DNA of 51,622 nucleotides from Aeromonas sanarellii (GCF_000820085.1 NZ_CDBN01000004.1:1-51622); one strand, 5' to 3'; positions 17,501 through 26,828 are shown, counted from the first letter of the stretch. Notes: generated by a model from the sequence alone, not told the origin. A program made the numbers and translations.

Positions 17501-18489
17501 ATCATGGCTGCCTCCCCGCTGCGCAGCTTGGCCAGCGCCTCCTCCTTGCTGGCGGCTGGCACCAGCTCGAAGCGCAGCCCCGTCTGCCGACTCACTTCCC
17601 GCAAGACATCCGCACTCCAGCCGATGAGCTCTCCCTGCTGGCTGACGCCGCTGTAGGGCATGAAGCCGGGATCCGCCACCACCCTGATGGTGTGGGCCTT
17701 GCCCACGAGCCAGGCCTGCTCCTTGTCGGTGAAGTGCAAGGGGTTCACATCCTGCTCGCTCTGGGGCAGGTAACGCCCCAGATCCCGATAGAGGCTGCCC
17801 GGCGGCAGGAAGCGGATCGCCGTGTCCACCAACTCGCGCAGCTCGGGCTTGTCTCGCATCATCAGCCGGTAGCTGATCACCAGATCGTCGCTGCGCAGGC
17901 GACGCAGCCTGAGCCCCTCGTCCGGGTACTCCCGCATCAGGTAACGCAGTTGCAGATAGTCGCCGAGGTAGGCGCTGCCCCGCCCCGCCACCAGGGCGCC
18001 GTACCAGTTCTCCGCCTCGGTCAGCTGCAGCTGGGATGCGTGGGGATAGAGCCGCGTCAGGATGTCCTGTGCTTGCCAGATGGGCGACATCAGAAACCTG
18101 GCCTTATCCAGCTCCCCCCGGTAGAGAATGGCGGACTCCGCCTCCAGCATGGCCCGGCTCAGCCCCATGCCGGACGGTGAATGCCGCAATGGTCCCACAT
18201 GGGGAACGAGATCGCAGCGCCCATCCTGCAGGGCCTGCAGGGTCGCCGCCCAGCTGGGCAGGGTCTCGAAGCGCAGCGGCACCGGCAGCAGTCCTGCCAG
18301 GCGCGTCACCTGATCGATGAGCAACCCCCCCTGCTCTTCCAGATAGGGAGGGCGCTGCAGGGCGGGATAGCAGAAGGTCAACCCGGTGAGCGAGTCGGCA
18401 TAGGCCTGGGTACCGGGTGACAGGGGAAGCATGGCGGCACGCAGTGGCAGGGCCAGCAGCGCGCCGGACAGGAGCAGGATTTTTATCAT
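14551..18489 (-). CDS. BvgS-type hybrid sensor histidine kinase
   Basis: This inner-membrane phosphorelay kinase has 1312 residues. A short signal peptide (1-19) is followed by two periplasmic solute-binding-protein-like domains (about 25-245 and 255-485) and a membrane helix at about 493-514. Two PAS-like regions follow (about 540-625 and 640-755). The HisKA domain has H787 in SHEIRTPMN. The HATPase domain (about 890-1000) has NLLSNAIKF, DQGPGIS and GTGLGLAI. A REC domain has phosphoacceptor D1141 (LTDLQMPVMDG), and a C-terminal Hpt domain has H1264 (HKMKGAA). All relay residues are present. The start codon lies only 8 bases after the ihfA terminator and lacks a visible ribosome-binding site. 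The ligand is unknown. Confidence 0.9.
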   Translation of the reverse strand: MIKILLLSGALLALPLRAAMLPLSPGTQAYADSLTGLTFCYPALQRPPYLEEQGGLLIDQVTRLAGLLPVPLRFETLPSWAATLQALQDGRCDLVPHVGPLRHSPSGMGLSRAMLEAESAILYRGELDKARFLMSPIWQAQDILTRLYPHASQLQLTEAENWYGALVAGRGSAYLGDYLQLRYLMREYPDEGLRLRRLRSDDLVISYRLMMRDKPELRELVDTAIRFLPPGSLYRDLGRYLPQSEQDVNPLHFTDKEQAWLVGKAHTIRVVADPGFMPYSGVSQQGELIGWSADVLREVSRQTGLRFELVPAASKEEALAKLRSGEAAMMAGLLESPALGSEFEFTRVVATSRYALVSRKQGAPRSLAEVSGKVMVPRMLYDTSLLARFGQHEWEVTDNLLQGLAAVQHGDAQAMLAELYQLQYPLRNNQLSDLAITELPQRFGLGFAIRPGQSRLAGVLEQSLMTINDRQVNELDQRWRRLVLNQQEGVSYGFWLGSVMLALVISMAVIWLIWRSRQQLAQEARERQKAEQALALESKFRESLFQALPVPVFLRNDKGEVIKRNKRAKRMEARYAADLVLPAPQLQGAEGELALHEQVYSYAQIPLRLGPQAPAGDLIALSDISALRERTRLLRQAERRLRALTNTVPGVVLQFTLLDGAITRVEFVSRGSHELLGLASQQIRSNPNETLTRISRQDRREMRAPMLTMLQAGRPFSHLLRYQHPAKGLRWLQFSGRGRRQGEGWRVYGVVQDVTSRVEQEHSLQLSHEQAQQAVLAKGRFLAAVSHEIRTPMNAMLGLLEWLDQTELSAEQASVLAHVRQAGNELLGLLNDVLDFSRNETRQLRLSLQPTDLVELCEHVAAVHWSKARSRHLQLRLNLDPALPALMELDPHRVQQVLHNLLSNAIKFSERGEVVLWARRQGEWIWCGVDDQGPGISAELLPRLFQPFEQGEEPGQIRAQGTGLGLAICRQLMEQMGGEIRVEPVATGGSRFICVWPLRQVQEKAPWQPRVKRLSLQLPPEEQAYLRPWLAELGVAEDGMAPGLGVLVDERGLRAWSWQGEPWIPGSVVSLLQPRLAQAGEEIRDLPGAGLRVLLVEDHEVNRVLISMQLGQLGARVLSAANGRLALDILRSETVDLVLTDLQMPVMDGAELCRQLRTSAHWQHLPVYVITADLSEQAAQRLAECGCQGHLDKPVLLKELAILLRTVSGRNGAEVAQAPQAMPLSALLSPALIGIYLTSVRQELADIEQCLAQGDPHALNAALHKMKGAAKMVGATSLVRVIDRWQEAPDHPLATELRLAVEEVCRQLGERA

Positions 18490-18497
18490 CGAAACGG

Positions 18498-18523
18498 AAA
18501 AGCCAGGCGGTTGCCTGGCTTTT
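18498..18523. terminator. Terminator after ihfA
   Basis: AAAAGCCAGGC at 18498-18508 pairs with GCCTGGCTTTT at 18513-18523 around a 4-base loop. It is 2 bases after the ihfA stop on the minus strand. The next gene on that strand, the hybrid kinase, starts at 18489, immediately beyond the hairpin. Confidence 0.85.
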
Positions 18524-18525
18524 TG

Positions 18526-18822
18526 TCACTCGTTGGGTTCAACATTTTCTACCCTGGCCTTGAGCTTCTGGCCGGGCCGGAAGGTCACCACGCGACGGGC
18601 GCTGATGGGAATATCCTCCCCCGTCTTGGGGTTGCGTCCGGGACGCTGGTTCTTCTCGCGAAGATCGAAGTTACCGAAGCCTGAAATCTTGACTTGCTCA
18701 CCACGTTCAAGCGCTTGTCTGATCTCCTCAAAGAAGGCTTCCACCATATCTTTGGCTTCACGCTTGCTCATCCCGAGCTGGGTGAACAGGTGCTCTGCAA
18801 TGTCGGCTTTGGTAAGCGCCAT
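18526..18822 (-). CDS. ihfA: Integration host factor, alpha subunit
   Basis: IhfA pairs with IhfB to form the DNA-bending nucleoid protein IHF, used in replication, recombination and transcription. It has 98 residues, the usual length. [24 protein letters not shown] is the family N-terminus, and [20 protein letters not shown] contains the beta-arm with the conserved Pro that intercalates into DNA. It starts 3 bases after the pheT stop, so it belongs to the pheST-ihfA operon as in enterobacteria. A terminator follows 2 bases after its stop. Confidence 0.97.
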   Translation of the reverse strand: MALTKADIAEHLFTQLGMSKREAKDMVEAFFEEIRQALERGEQVKISGFGNFDLREKNQRPGRNPKTGEDIPISARRVVTFRPGQKLKARVENVEPNE

Positions 18823-18825
18823 AGA

Positions 18826-21213
18826 TCAATCCCTCAAGGATGCATTCAACTCTTCACCAAGGGCCCGCACGACATTGTCTACGGTCTCGGCGATCTCTTT
18901 CTCCTCCAGGGTGCGCTGGGTGTCTTGCAACACGAGACTGATGGCCAGGCTCTTCTTGTCCTCTGCCATACCAGCACCCTGGTATACGTCGAACAAGTTT
19001 ATTCCAACTAACTGATTTCCGCCAACTTTTTTAATTACTGCCAGAACGTCGCCTGCCAGGATCTGTCTGTCCACCACCACGGCGATGTCGCGGCGGTTGG
19101 CCGGGAAGCGGGATACTTCGGCCGCAACCGGCACCTTGGCCGGGGTCAGCTTGTCCAGCTCCAGCTCGAACATCACGGCCCGGCTCTTCAGTCCCAGCTT
19201 CTTCTCGAGGCTCGGGTGGATCACGCCGATATGGCCGATCACGGCGCTATTGCGCAGGATCGCCGCGCTCTGGCCCGGGTGCAGGGCGCTGTGCTCGGCA
19301 CGCTCGAAGGTGAAGGTGGCCCCTTCGGCAGTCAGATCCAGCACCGCTTCCAGATCCCCTTTCAGATCAAAGAAGTCGGCTGCGCGGCTCTTGATGTCCC
19401 AGTGCTCGTCACCCTGGTTGCCGGTGATGATGCCGGCCAGCATGGGCTCCTGACGGATACCGTTCTCGGCATTCTCGTCCTTGATGAAGCGCAGGCCCTG
19501 CTCGAACAGGCGCACCCGCGGCTGCTGACGGTTCTGGTTGTAAACCACGGCCTGTACCAGACCCGGGAACAGAGAAACGCGCATGGCGGACATCTCGACC
19601 GAGATCGGGTTCGGCAGCACGATGGCATCGCTCTGCGGGAACAGAGTCTGCTGAGCCTTGGGATCGACGAAGCTGTAGGTGATCGCTTCCTGGAAGCCGC
19701 GGTCAACCAGCAGGTCGCGCACCCGCTTCAAGGTCACCTGCCCTTCGGCCTGCTCCACCATCGCTAGCGATGCGGCAGGTTTGAGGTTCGGGATGTTGTT
19801 GTAGCCGTAGATCCGGGCCACTTCCTCGATGAGGTCTTCCTCGATGGCGATGTCGAAACGCCAGGAGGGTGCCAGCGCGGTCCAGCCGTCAGCCTCAACG
19901 GTTACCTGCATGCCAAGGCGAGTCAGGATCTCGACCACCTGAGCATCCGCCACGCTGATGCCGATCACCTTGTCGAGCTTGGTGCGGCGCAAGCGGATGG
20001 GGGTAGCCTTCGGCAGATGGGCCTCGGATTTGACCTCGATGACCGGACCGGCTTCGCCGCCGCAGATATCCAGCAGCAGACGGGTGGCCCTGTCCATCAC
20101 CTTGGCCTGCAGCTCGGGATCCACCCCGCGCTCGAAGCGGTGGGAGGAGTCGGTGTGCAGACCGTAGGCACGGGCACGACCGGTGATGGAGAGCGGCGCG
20201 AAGAAGGCGCACTCCAGCAGGATGTCGGTGGTGCTCTCGGAGACACCGGTGCGATCGCCGCCGAAGATACCTGCCATGCAGGCAGGGCCCTGGGCATCGG
20301 CAATGACGAGCGTGGTCTCTTTGAGCTTCACCTCGTTGCCATCGAGCAGGGTCATGGGTTCGTCGGCCTTGGCGCGGCGCACCACCAGTTCCCCTTCAAG
20401 CGTCGCCAGGTCGAAGGCGTGCATCGGCTGACCGTATTCCAGCAGCAGGAAGTTGGTGATATCGACGATGGCGTCGATGGAACGGATACCGCCACGGCGC
20501 AGCTTCTCCTGCATCCAGAGCGGGCTCTGGGCGTGCAGGTTCAGCCCCTTGATGACGCGGCCCAGATAACGGGGGCAATCGGCCGGCGCTTCGACCCGGA
20601 TCGGGAAGGTGGCGTCTATGGTGGTAACAGCCGGCGTCCAGCTCGGCTCGACCACGTCCACGCTGTTGAGCACGCCGATCTCGCGGGCGAGCCCCGCGAT
20701 GCCGAGGCAGTCGGCACGGTTCGGGGTCAGATCCACGTCGATGCTGACGTCGTTGAGCGCGAGGTAGTCGCGGATATCGGTCCCGATGGGGGCGTCAAGT
20801 GGCAGCTCGATGATGCCATCGGCTTCGACGTCGATCCCCAGCTCGCTGAAGGAGCAGAGCATGCCATGAGACGGCTGGCCACGCAGCTTGGCTTTCTTGA
20901 TGGTGAAATCGCCCGGCAGGGTCGCCCCGACCTTGGCCACGCACACTTTGAGGCCCTGACGGCAGTTCGGCGCGCCGCAGACGATGTCCAGCAGCTCGGC
21001 CTCGCCCACGTTGACCTTGGTCACCCGCAGCTTGTCGGCGTCCGGGTGCTGGGCGCACTCGACCACTTCACCCACCACCACGTTGTTGAACTGGCCGGCC
21101 ACCGCTTCCACGGCGTCCACTTCCAGACCGGCCATGGTGATCTGCTCGGCCAGTGCGTTGTCACTCAACTCGGTGCGGACCCACTCCATCACCCAGGATT
21201 TACTGAATTTCAT
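18826..21213 (-). CDS. pheT: Phenylalanine-tRNA ligase, beta subunit
   Basis: PheT is the large subunit of the heterotetrameric phenylalanyl-tRNA synthetase. Its 795 residues equal the E. coli length. An N-terminal tRNA-binding EMAP-like domain (about 39-148, [23 protein letters not shown]) is followed by the B3/B4 editing region, B5, the catalytic-like core and a C-terminal anticodon-binding ferredoxin fold (about 700-795, [14 protein letters not shown]). It starts 12 bases after pheS and ends 3 bases before ihfA. No anomaly is seen. Confidence 0.97.
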   Translation of the reverse strand: MKFSKSWVMEWVRTELSDNALAEQITMAGLEVDAVEAVAGQFNNVVVGEVVECAQHPDADKLRVTKVNVGEAELLDIVCGAPNCRQGLKVCVAKVGATLPGDFTIKKAKLRGQPSHGMLCSFSELGIDVEADGIIELPLDAPIGTDIRDYLALNDVSIDVDLTPNRADCLGIAGLAREIGVLNSVDVVEPSWTPAVTTIDATFPIRVEAPADCPRYLGRVIKGLNLHAQSPLWMQEKLRRGGIRSIDAIVDITNFLLLEYGQPMHAFDLATLEGELVVRRAKADEPMTLLDGNEVKLKETTLVIADAQGPACMAGIFGGDRTGVSESTTDILLECAFFAPLSITGRARAYGLHTDSSHRFERGVDPELQAKVMDRATRLLLDICGGEAGPVIEVKSEAHLPKATPIRLRRTKLDKVIGISVADAQVVEILTRLGMQVTVEADGWTALAPSWRFDIAIEEDLIEEVARIYGYNNIPNLKPAASLAMVEQAEGQVTLKRVRDLLVDRGFQEAITYSFVDPKAQQTLFPQSDAIVLPNPISVEMSAMRVSLFPGLVQAVVYNQNRQQPRVRLFEQGLRFIKDENAENGIRQEPMLAGIITGNQGDEHWDIKSRAADFFDLKGDLEAVLDLTAEGATFTFERAEHSALHPGQSAAILRNSAVIGHIGVIHPSLEKKLGLKSRAVMFELELDKLTPAKVPVAAEVSRFPANRRDIAVVVDRQILAGDVLAVIKKVGGNQLVGINLFDVYQGAGMAEDKKSLAISLVLQDTQRTLEEKEIAETVDNVVRALGEELNASLRD

Positions 21214-21225
21214 GTTCTCTCGCCC

Positions 21226-22248
<1,023 letters not shown>

Positions 22249-22258
22249 CTAAATAAGG

Positions 22259-22300
22259 TCAAGAGGGGAATAATACAAAAAAAGCCCCTTCGCTGACCAT
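22259..22300 (-). CDS. Possible pheST leader peptide (13 residues)
   Basis: A tiny open frame encodes MVSEGAFFVLFPS, with three Phe codons (two adjacent TTT and one TTC). E. coli has a Phe-rich 14-residue leader, PheM, before pheST. However, this frame starts inside the terminator-like hairpin and its TTT codons fall in the terminator's U-tract, so the Phe content may be coincidental. No good ribosome-binding site is seen. It is reported as a candidate only. Confidence 0.2.
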   Translation of the reverse strand: MVSEGAFFVLFPS

Positions 22301-22317
22301 AGTTATGGTGGGCTTTT
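22277..22317 (-). terminator. Attenuator-like terminator in the pheST leader
   Basis: On the minus strand AAAAGCCC (22317-22310) pairs with GGGCTTTT (22287-22280), and the pairing runs into a 7-base T-tract ending at 22277. An inner stem ACCAT/ATGGT lies between the arms. It stands about 70 bases before the pheS start and far from the rplT terminator, so it looks like a conditional terminator of pheST rather than the end of the upstream operon. Confidence 0.6.
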
Positions 22318-22470
22318 CTCCCTGCAAATCATTTTGTTATATCAAGTGAGCCCCAAGTGCTGCCTCACTGTATGTCGATATGGTGATCAATATTAGTTTG
22401 TTGGCATATGACGAATGCCGCGTCTCTTGATCAGGCTGGCTACCTGGCCGTCATAAAACAGCAGGCAACA

Positions 22471-22496
22471 AAAAAGGAGGCCTGAGCCTCCTTTTT
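22471..22496 (-). terminator. Terminator of the rplT transcript
   Basis: AAAAAGGAGGC and GCCTCCTTTTT form an 11-bp stem with a 4-base loop and a T-tract on the minus strand, 23 bases after the rplT stop. The 260 bases from here to pheS hold only the presumed pheST promoter and leader. Confidence 0.85.
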
Positions 22497-22519
22497 ATCA
22501 TCTATAAAACAGAACCGGA

Positions 22520-22876
22520 TTAAACCAGAGCTGCTTTGGCCTTTTCAACCAGGGCGGTGAAAGCCAGCTTGTCGTGAACGGCGATATCGGACAGGATCTT
22601 GCGATCGATCTCGATGGAAGCCTTCTTCAGACCGTCGATCAGACGGCTGTAGGACAGGCCGTTCTGACGGGCTGCGGCGTTGATACGCGCAATCCACAGC
22701 TGACGGAACTGACGCTTCTTCTGGCGACGGTCACGGTAGGCATACTGACCAGCTTTGGTTACCGCTTGTACCGCTACGCGGTAGACACGGGAACGGGCGC
22801 CGTAGTAACCCTTGGCGGCTTTCATTACTTTCTTGTGACGAGCACGAGCGGTCACACCACGTTTAACTCTTGGCAT
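22520..22876 (-). CDS. rplT: 50S ribosomal protein L20
   Basis: L20 binds 23S rRNA early in assembly of the large subunit. The protein has 118 residues, the family length, is very basic and begins [32 protein letters not shown] and [14 protein letters not shown] are family signatures. It lies 15 bases downstream of rpmI in the thrS-infC-rpmI-rplT cluster. In E. coli L20 represses translation of rpmI and rplT by binding their mRNA; the same is likely here but the site was not resolved. Confidence 0.98.
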   Translation of the reverse strand: MPRVKRGVTARARHKKVMKAAKGYYGARSRVYRVAVQAVTKAGQYAYRDRRQKKRQFRQLWIARINAAARQNGLSYSRLIDGLKKASIEIDRKILSDIAVHDKLAFTALVEKAKAALV

Positions 22877-22891
22877 TTTTCACATCCCCCC

Positions 22892-23089
22892 TTATGCGTA
22901 CGGCAGACAAGCGACAACACGTTTGTGGTCGGCAGCGGAAACAAAGAACTTCGGTCCCAGCTGACGCTTACGCTTGCTGCTCTTCTTGGTCAGGATGTGA
23001 CGCAGGTGGTTGTGCTTGCACTTGAAGCGACCTGAGCCAGTCTTCTTGAAGCGCTTTGCGGCGCCCCGGTTGGTTTTCATCTTCGGCAT
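22892..23089 (-). CDS. rpmI: 50S ribosomal protein L35
   Basis: L35 is a small basic protein of the large ribosomal subunit. It has 65 residues, as in E. coli, and begins [23 protein letters not shown], with [17 protein letters not shown] in the middle. It lies 86 bases downstream of infC and 15 bases upstream of rplT. Confidence 0.98.
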   Translation of the reverse strand: MPKMKTNRGAAKRFKKTGSGRFKCKHNHLRHILTKKSSKRKRQLGPKFFVSAADHKRVVACLPYA

Positions 23090-23175
23090 TTCATACTCCG
23101 CATTGTGAGTGACAACAAAATCGCAAGGCGAACCAACTCATGGAGCAAGCCCCATGAGTCAATTTCTTGTGGGCC

Positions 23176-23724
23176 TTAAGATTTCTTCTTGGGTGCGAGG
23201 ACCATCACAGCTTGACGGCCTTCGACTTTCGGGAACGATTCGACTACGGCCAGCTCTTCCAGATCGTTCTTGACTCGCTCCAGAACCTTGATACCAAGAT
23301 CCTGGTGGGCCATTTCACGACCACGGAAGCGCAGGGTGACCTTCGCCTTGTCCCCGTCTTCCAGAAAGCGAACCAGGTTGCGTAGTTTTACCTGATAGTC
23401 GCCTTCGTCGGTGCCAGGACGGAATTTGATTTCCTTGACCTGGACGACTTTCTGCTTCTTCTTCTGTTCTTTGGTGGTCTTGCTCTTTTCGTAGAGGAAT
23501 TTGCCGTAATCCATGATCCGGCAAACGGGCGGCTCAGCGTTCGGACTGATCTCGACCAGATCCACTTCGGCCTCAGCGGCCAAGTTCAGTGCTTCCTGAA
23601 TGGAAACGATGCCAAGGGCTTCGCCATCCAGACCAGCCAAACGAACTTCTTTCAGACGGATCTCTTCATTGATCCGGTGAGCGCGGGCTTGCGGTTGCTT
23701 GCCCAGTTTTTTTCCGCCTTTTAT
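23176..23724 (-). CDS. infC: Translation initiation factor IF-3 with an AUA start codon
   Basis: IF-3 checks the start codon and prevents premature joining of ribosomal subunits. Protein similarity extends upstream of the first conventional start at 23640. The frame begins ATA-AAA-GGC-GGA-AAA, which aligns with the E. coli start AUU-AAA-GGC-GGA-AAA. GGAGGA at 23732-23737 is spaced 7 bases before this ATA and lies inside the end of thrS. The resulting protein has 182 residues against 180 in E. coli and carries the full N-domain ([13 protein letters not shown]), linker KEQKKKQK and C-domain. A non-canonical start allows IF-3 to repress its own synthesis; this is established for AUU in E. coli and inferred for AUA here. 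Confidence 0.92.
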   Translation of the reverse strand: MKGGKKLGKQPQARAHRINEEIRLKEVRLAGLDGEALGIVSIQEALNLAAEAEVDLVEISPNAEPPVCRIMDYGKFLYEKSKTTKEQKKKQKVVQVKEIKFRPGTDEGDYQVKLRNLVRFLEDGDKAKVTLRFRGREMAHQDLGIKVLERVKNDLEELAVVESFPKVEGRQAVMVLAPKKKS

Positions 23725-23727
23725 AGC

Positions 23728-25656
23728 TTATTCCTCCACTTTCTTTTGTCCGCGGGTCTGAACTTCCTGGGTCAACAGAGCAATCAACTCTTCAACAGGA
23801 TAAGAGCCCAGGTCAGCCCCTTTACGAGTACGCACTGCAATCTTGCCGGCTTCTACTTCTTTATCGCCGCAGACCAGCATGAAGGGCACTCGCTTCAAAG
23901 TATGCTCGCGGATTTTAAAGCCAATCTTCTCATTTCTCAAGTCCGCTTTTGCGCGAAGTCCCGCATCATTCAATGCTTTGGCCACTTTCACTGCATAATC
24001 GGCCTGGTTATCCGTGATATTCATCACCACCGCCTGAGTGGGAGCCAGCCAGGTCGGGAAGAAGCCGGCGTACTCTTCGGTCAGGATCCCGATGAAGCGT
24101 TCCAGCGAGCCCAAAATGGCGCGGTGGATCATCACGGGCACGTGGCGCTCGTTGTCTTCGCCCACGTAGGTGGCGCCGAGACGACCCGGCAGGGCAAAGT
24201 CGAGCTGCACGGTACCACACTGCCAGGCACGATCAAGGCAATCGTGCAGGGTGAACTCGATCTTGGGACCGTAGAAGGCCCCCTCGCCCGGCTGCAGGTC
24301 GAACTTCAGACCGTTCAGCTCCAGCGCTTCGGCCAGGGCGGCCTCGGCGCGATCCCAGGCTTCGTCGGAACCGATGCGCTGCTCGGGACGGGTGGAAAGC
24401 TTGACCACTATGTTCTCGAAGCCGAAGGTACCGTAGACGTCGTAGACCATGCGGATGCACGCAGACACCTCTTCCATGATCTGCTCTTCGGTACAGAAGA
24501 TGTGGGCGTCATCCTGGGTGAAGCCGCGCACCCGCATCAGGCCGTGCAGGGAACCGGACGGCTCGTTGCGGTGGCAGGAGCCGAATTCGGCCATGCGCAG
24601 CGGCAGATCCCGGTAGGATTTCAGACCCTGGTTGAAGATCTGCACGTGACCCGGGCAGTTCATCGGCTTGATGGCGTACTCGCGGTTCTCGGACTGGGTG
24701 GTGAACATGGCCTGGGCATATTTCTCCCAGTGACCAGAACGCTCCCACAGCACGCGGTCCATCATGAAGGGGCCTTTCACCTCCTGATAGTCGTACTCCT
24801 TGAGCTTGCCACGGATGAAGGTTTCCAGCTCGCGGAAGATGGTCCAGCCGTCGTTGTGCCAGAACACCATGCCCGGCGCTTCTTCCTGCATGTGATACAG
24901 GTCGAGCTGCTTGCCGATCTTGCGGTGGTCGCGCTTGGCGGCCTCTTCGAGGCGCTGCAGATAGGCCTTGAGCTGCTTCTTGTCGGCCCAGGCGGTACCG
25001 TAGATGCGCTGCAGCATCTTGTTGTTGGAGTCACCGCGCCAGTAGGCGCCGGACATCTTCTGCAGCTTGAAGTGGTGGCAGTGACGCATGTTGGGCACGT
25101 GCGGGCCGCGGCACATGTCGATGTACTCTTCGTGATGATAGAGACCTGGCTGATCATCACGGGCAATATTCTGATCCAGGATCTCGACCTTGTAGGTCTC
25201 GCCACGGGCTTCGAACACGTCGCGCGCTTCCTGCCAGGAGACCTTCTTCTTGACGACGTCGTAATCCTTGGCGGCCAGCGCCAGCATGCGCTCTTCCAGG
25301 GCAGCCAGATCTTCCTCGGTCAGGGTGCGGTCGAGGTCGACGTCGTAGTAGAAACCGTTGTCGATGACGGGACCGATGGCCATCTTGGTCTGGGGCCAGA
25401 GTTGCTTGATGGCGTGACCCAGCAGGTGGGCACAGGAATGGCGCAGGATATCCAGACCTTCTTCGTCTTTGGCGGTGATGATGGCTAGGGAGGCATCGGC
25501 CTCGATCAGCTCGCAAGCATCCACCAGTTCACCGTTCACCCGGCCGGCAATGCACGCCTTGGCGAGGCCGGGACCGATGTCTGCGGCGACGTCCATGACG
25601 GAAACGGCGTGGGGGAATTGACGTTGGCTGCCGTCAGGCAGAGTAATGATTGGCAT
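23728..25656 (-). CDS. thrS: Threonine-tRNA ligase
   Basis: ThrS attaches threonine to tRNA-Thr and edits Ser-tRNA-Thr. It has 642 residues, the same as E. coli. The order is TGS domain (about 1-62), editing domain (about 63-225), class II core with the zinc-binding Cys in [12 protein letters not shown] and its His partners, then the anticodon domain (about 535-642). The start [10 protein letters not shown] is chosen because homologues begin there; 14 further residues could be read upstream. AAGGAAA lies before the ATG and an anticodon-arm-like hairpin lies about 22 bases upstream. infC starts 3 bases after its stop. Confidence 0.97.
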   Translation of the reverse strand: MPIITLPDGSQRQFPHAVSVMDVAADIGPGLAKACIAGRVNGELVDACELIEADASLAIITAKDEEGLDILRHSCAHLLGHAIKQLWPQTKMAIGPVIDNGFYYDVDLDRTLTEEDLAALEERMLALAAKDYDVVKKKVSWQEARDVFEARGETYKVEILDQNIARDDQPGLYHHEEYIDMCRGPHVPNMRHCHHFKLQKMSGAYWRGDSNNKMLQRIYGTAWADKKQLKAYLQRLEEAAKRDHRKIGKQLDLYHMQEEAPGMVFWHNDGWTIFRELETFIRGKLKEYDYQEVKGPFMMDRVLWERSGHWEKYAQAMFTTQSENREYAIKPMNCPGHVQIFNQGLKSYRDLPLRMAEFGSCHRNEPSGSLHGLMRVRGFTQDDAHIFCTEEQIMEEVSACIRMVYDVYGTFGFENIVVKLSTRPEQRIGSDEAWDRAEAALAEALELNGLKFDLQPGEGAFYGPKIEFTLHDCLDRAWQCGTVQLDFALPGRLGATYVGEDNERHVPVMIHRAILGSLERFIGILTEEYAGFFPTWLAPTQAVVMNITDNQADYAVKVAKALNDAGLRAKADLRNEKIGFKIREHTLKRVPFMLVCGDKEVEAGKIAVRTRKGADLGSYPVEELIALLTQEVQTRGQKKVEE

Positions 25657-25677
25657 TCGGTGTTTCCTTATACAGTG

Positions 25678-25698
25678 GTGCCCCCTACCAAAGGGCAC
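25678..25698 (-). promoter_or_regulatory. thrS translational operator mimicking the tRNA-Thr anticodon arm
   Basis: In the thrS mRNA leader GUGCCCU (25698-25692) pairs with GGGGCAC (25684-25678) to give a 7-bp stem closed by a U-G pair. The 7-base loop is UUGGUAG. U33-G34-G35-U36 would be the positions of an anticodon loop, and GGU is a threonine anticodon. The hairpin ends about 21 bases before the start codon, just ahead of the ribosome-binding site. In E. coli ThrRS represses its own translation by binding such an anticodon-arm mimic. Confidence 0.7.
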
Positions 25699-25997
25699 AT
25701 GTGAAATAGAGATGTCCTTTTATATCGAGCACTATTCACCTTTGTGTTTCACCGCTCACAATGCGGTTGCTACACGCCGTGGCACACAGACGCAGACTGT
25801 GCATGGCGCTCGATTGACAGGTACAGCGGAGGATTGTATCAGACGCGACAACTCAGACAAGTTGTCTTGGCGATTTTGCATACCATCGGCCATGACAGGC
25901 GCCGGTTGCCGGATGGTGCCCTGACGATGCCCGACCCGCAACGCCGCGCCCTGTGCTAGGTTTCCAGTGAGGCGTCAGCCCGAGCAAGGAGAGCAAG
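25699..25997. other. Divergent intergenic region upstream of thrS and a small ORF
   Basis: This stretch holds the presumed thrS promoter and leader. On the minus strand TATAAA, about 70 bases before thrS, could be a -10 box without a convincing -35. A 7-bp inverted repeat GACAACT / AGTTGTC with a 6-base spacer is at 25847-25866. On the plus side AAGGAGAG precedes the small gene at 25998. No other gene is supported. Confidence 0.35.
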
Positions 25998-26210
25998 ATG
26001 TACACCTATGACATTTCGTTTCCGGAGCATGCAGAGAAGATCATCCACCCGGACCACCTGTTGACGACACACTGCCCCGTTCATATCGGGGAGCTGGTGA
26101 TCCTGAGCGACGGCAGCAAACGGGAGGTATGCAGCATAGTGCACAGCACCGATCGCAGTACGCTTTATGTCACCGACGTGACGCCCGGCAAGGTCACCGC
26201 CAGCCGCTGA
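25998..26210 (+). CDS. Small hypothetical protein (70 residues)
   Basis: This is a 70-residue soluble protein with no recognised family, beginning MYTYDISFPEHAEKIIHPDHLL. GCAAGGAGAGCAAG before the ATG gives a good ribosome-binding site. The sequence is balanced in charge, has two Cys (in HCPVH and EVCSI) and looks like a small beta-rich fold (GELVILSDGS, TLYVTDVTPG). It diverges from thrS and converges on the Sel1 gene, with only 4 bases between the two stops. The coding potential is reasonable because of the ribosome-binding site and composition; the function is unknown. Confidence 0.55.
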   Translation: MYTYDISFPEHAEKIIHPDHLLTTHCPVHIGELVILSDGSKREVCSIVHSTDRSTLYVTDVTPGKVTASR

Positions 26211-26214
26211 CCTG

Positions 26215-26805
26215 TTAGCCGGCATTCAGGAAGGACTGTCCGTTGAAATCGAAGGCGCTGCGTCCCTCCTCGGCCAGCGCCAGTTCCTGCAATACCTGCA
26301 ATGCCAGCCTGTTACCCTTTTGCGAGGCCTGATAGAGCCACTGCTTGGCCTCGGCCAGGTCGACACGGCCATTGGCCCCCACCAGGTGAAGCACTCCCAC
26401 CTTCAACATGGCGGGCACATCGCCGTTGCGAGCCGCCAGCTCCATCCAGTGAAACGCCTCGCGCAGATCCCGCGTCACACCGGCGCCGCGCAGATAAACC
26501 TCTGCCAACCGGTATTGGCCGAAGGCATCCCCCGCCTCGGCTGACTGGCGGTAGAGACGGATGGCCTGGCCCATGTCCTGCTCGCTCCCCTGCCCCACCT
26601 CGTGGCTCCAGCCCATCAGCGCCTGCGCTCGTGGCTCGCCCTGGTCCGCCAGCGGCTGCCAGATCCGGGTCGCCTCATCGAAATGGCCGCTGCGCCAGGC
26701 ACGGTTGGCCGCCGCCAGCTCCTGCTCGGTGGAGAGCGGGATCAGACGCCAGATGACCAGGGCGATGATGGCGATGAAGAGCCAGCGGGAGGTGGTGGGT
26801 TGCAT
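26215..26805 (-). CDS. Sel1-repeat protein with N-terminal membrane anchor
   Basis: The 196-residue protein starts with a hydrophobic segment (LFIAIIALVIWRLIPL, about 8-24), probably an uncleaved anchor. After it come Sel1-like (TPR-related) repeats: AQALMGWSHEVGQGSEQDMGQAIRLYRQSAEAGD, AFGQYRLAEVYLRGAGVTRDLREAFHWMELAARNGD and a less regular third at about 135-170. Sel1 repeats mediate protein-protein contacts, often in envelope or signalling complexes; the partner is unknown. A near-perfect palindrome lies 24 bases before the start and may regulate it. It has no operon partner. Confidence 0.8.
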   Translation of the reverse strand: MQPTTSRWLFIAIIALVIWRLIPLSTEQELAAANRAWRSGHFDEATRIWQPLADQGEPRAQALMGWSHEVGQGSEQDMGQAIRLYRQSAEAGDAFGQYRLAEVYLRGAGVTRDLREAFHWMELAARNGDVPAMLKVGVLHLVGANGRVDLAEAKQWLYQASQKGNRLALQVLQELALAEEGRSAFDFNGQSFLNAG

Positions 26806-26828
26806 GATGATTTCCGTGATCCAGTTCG

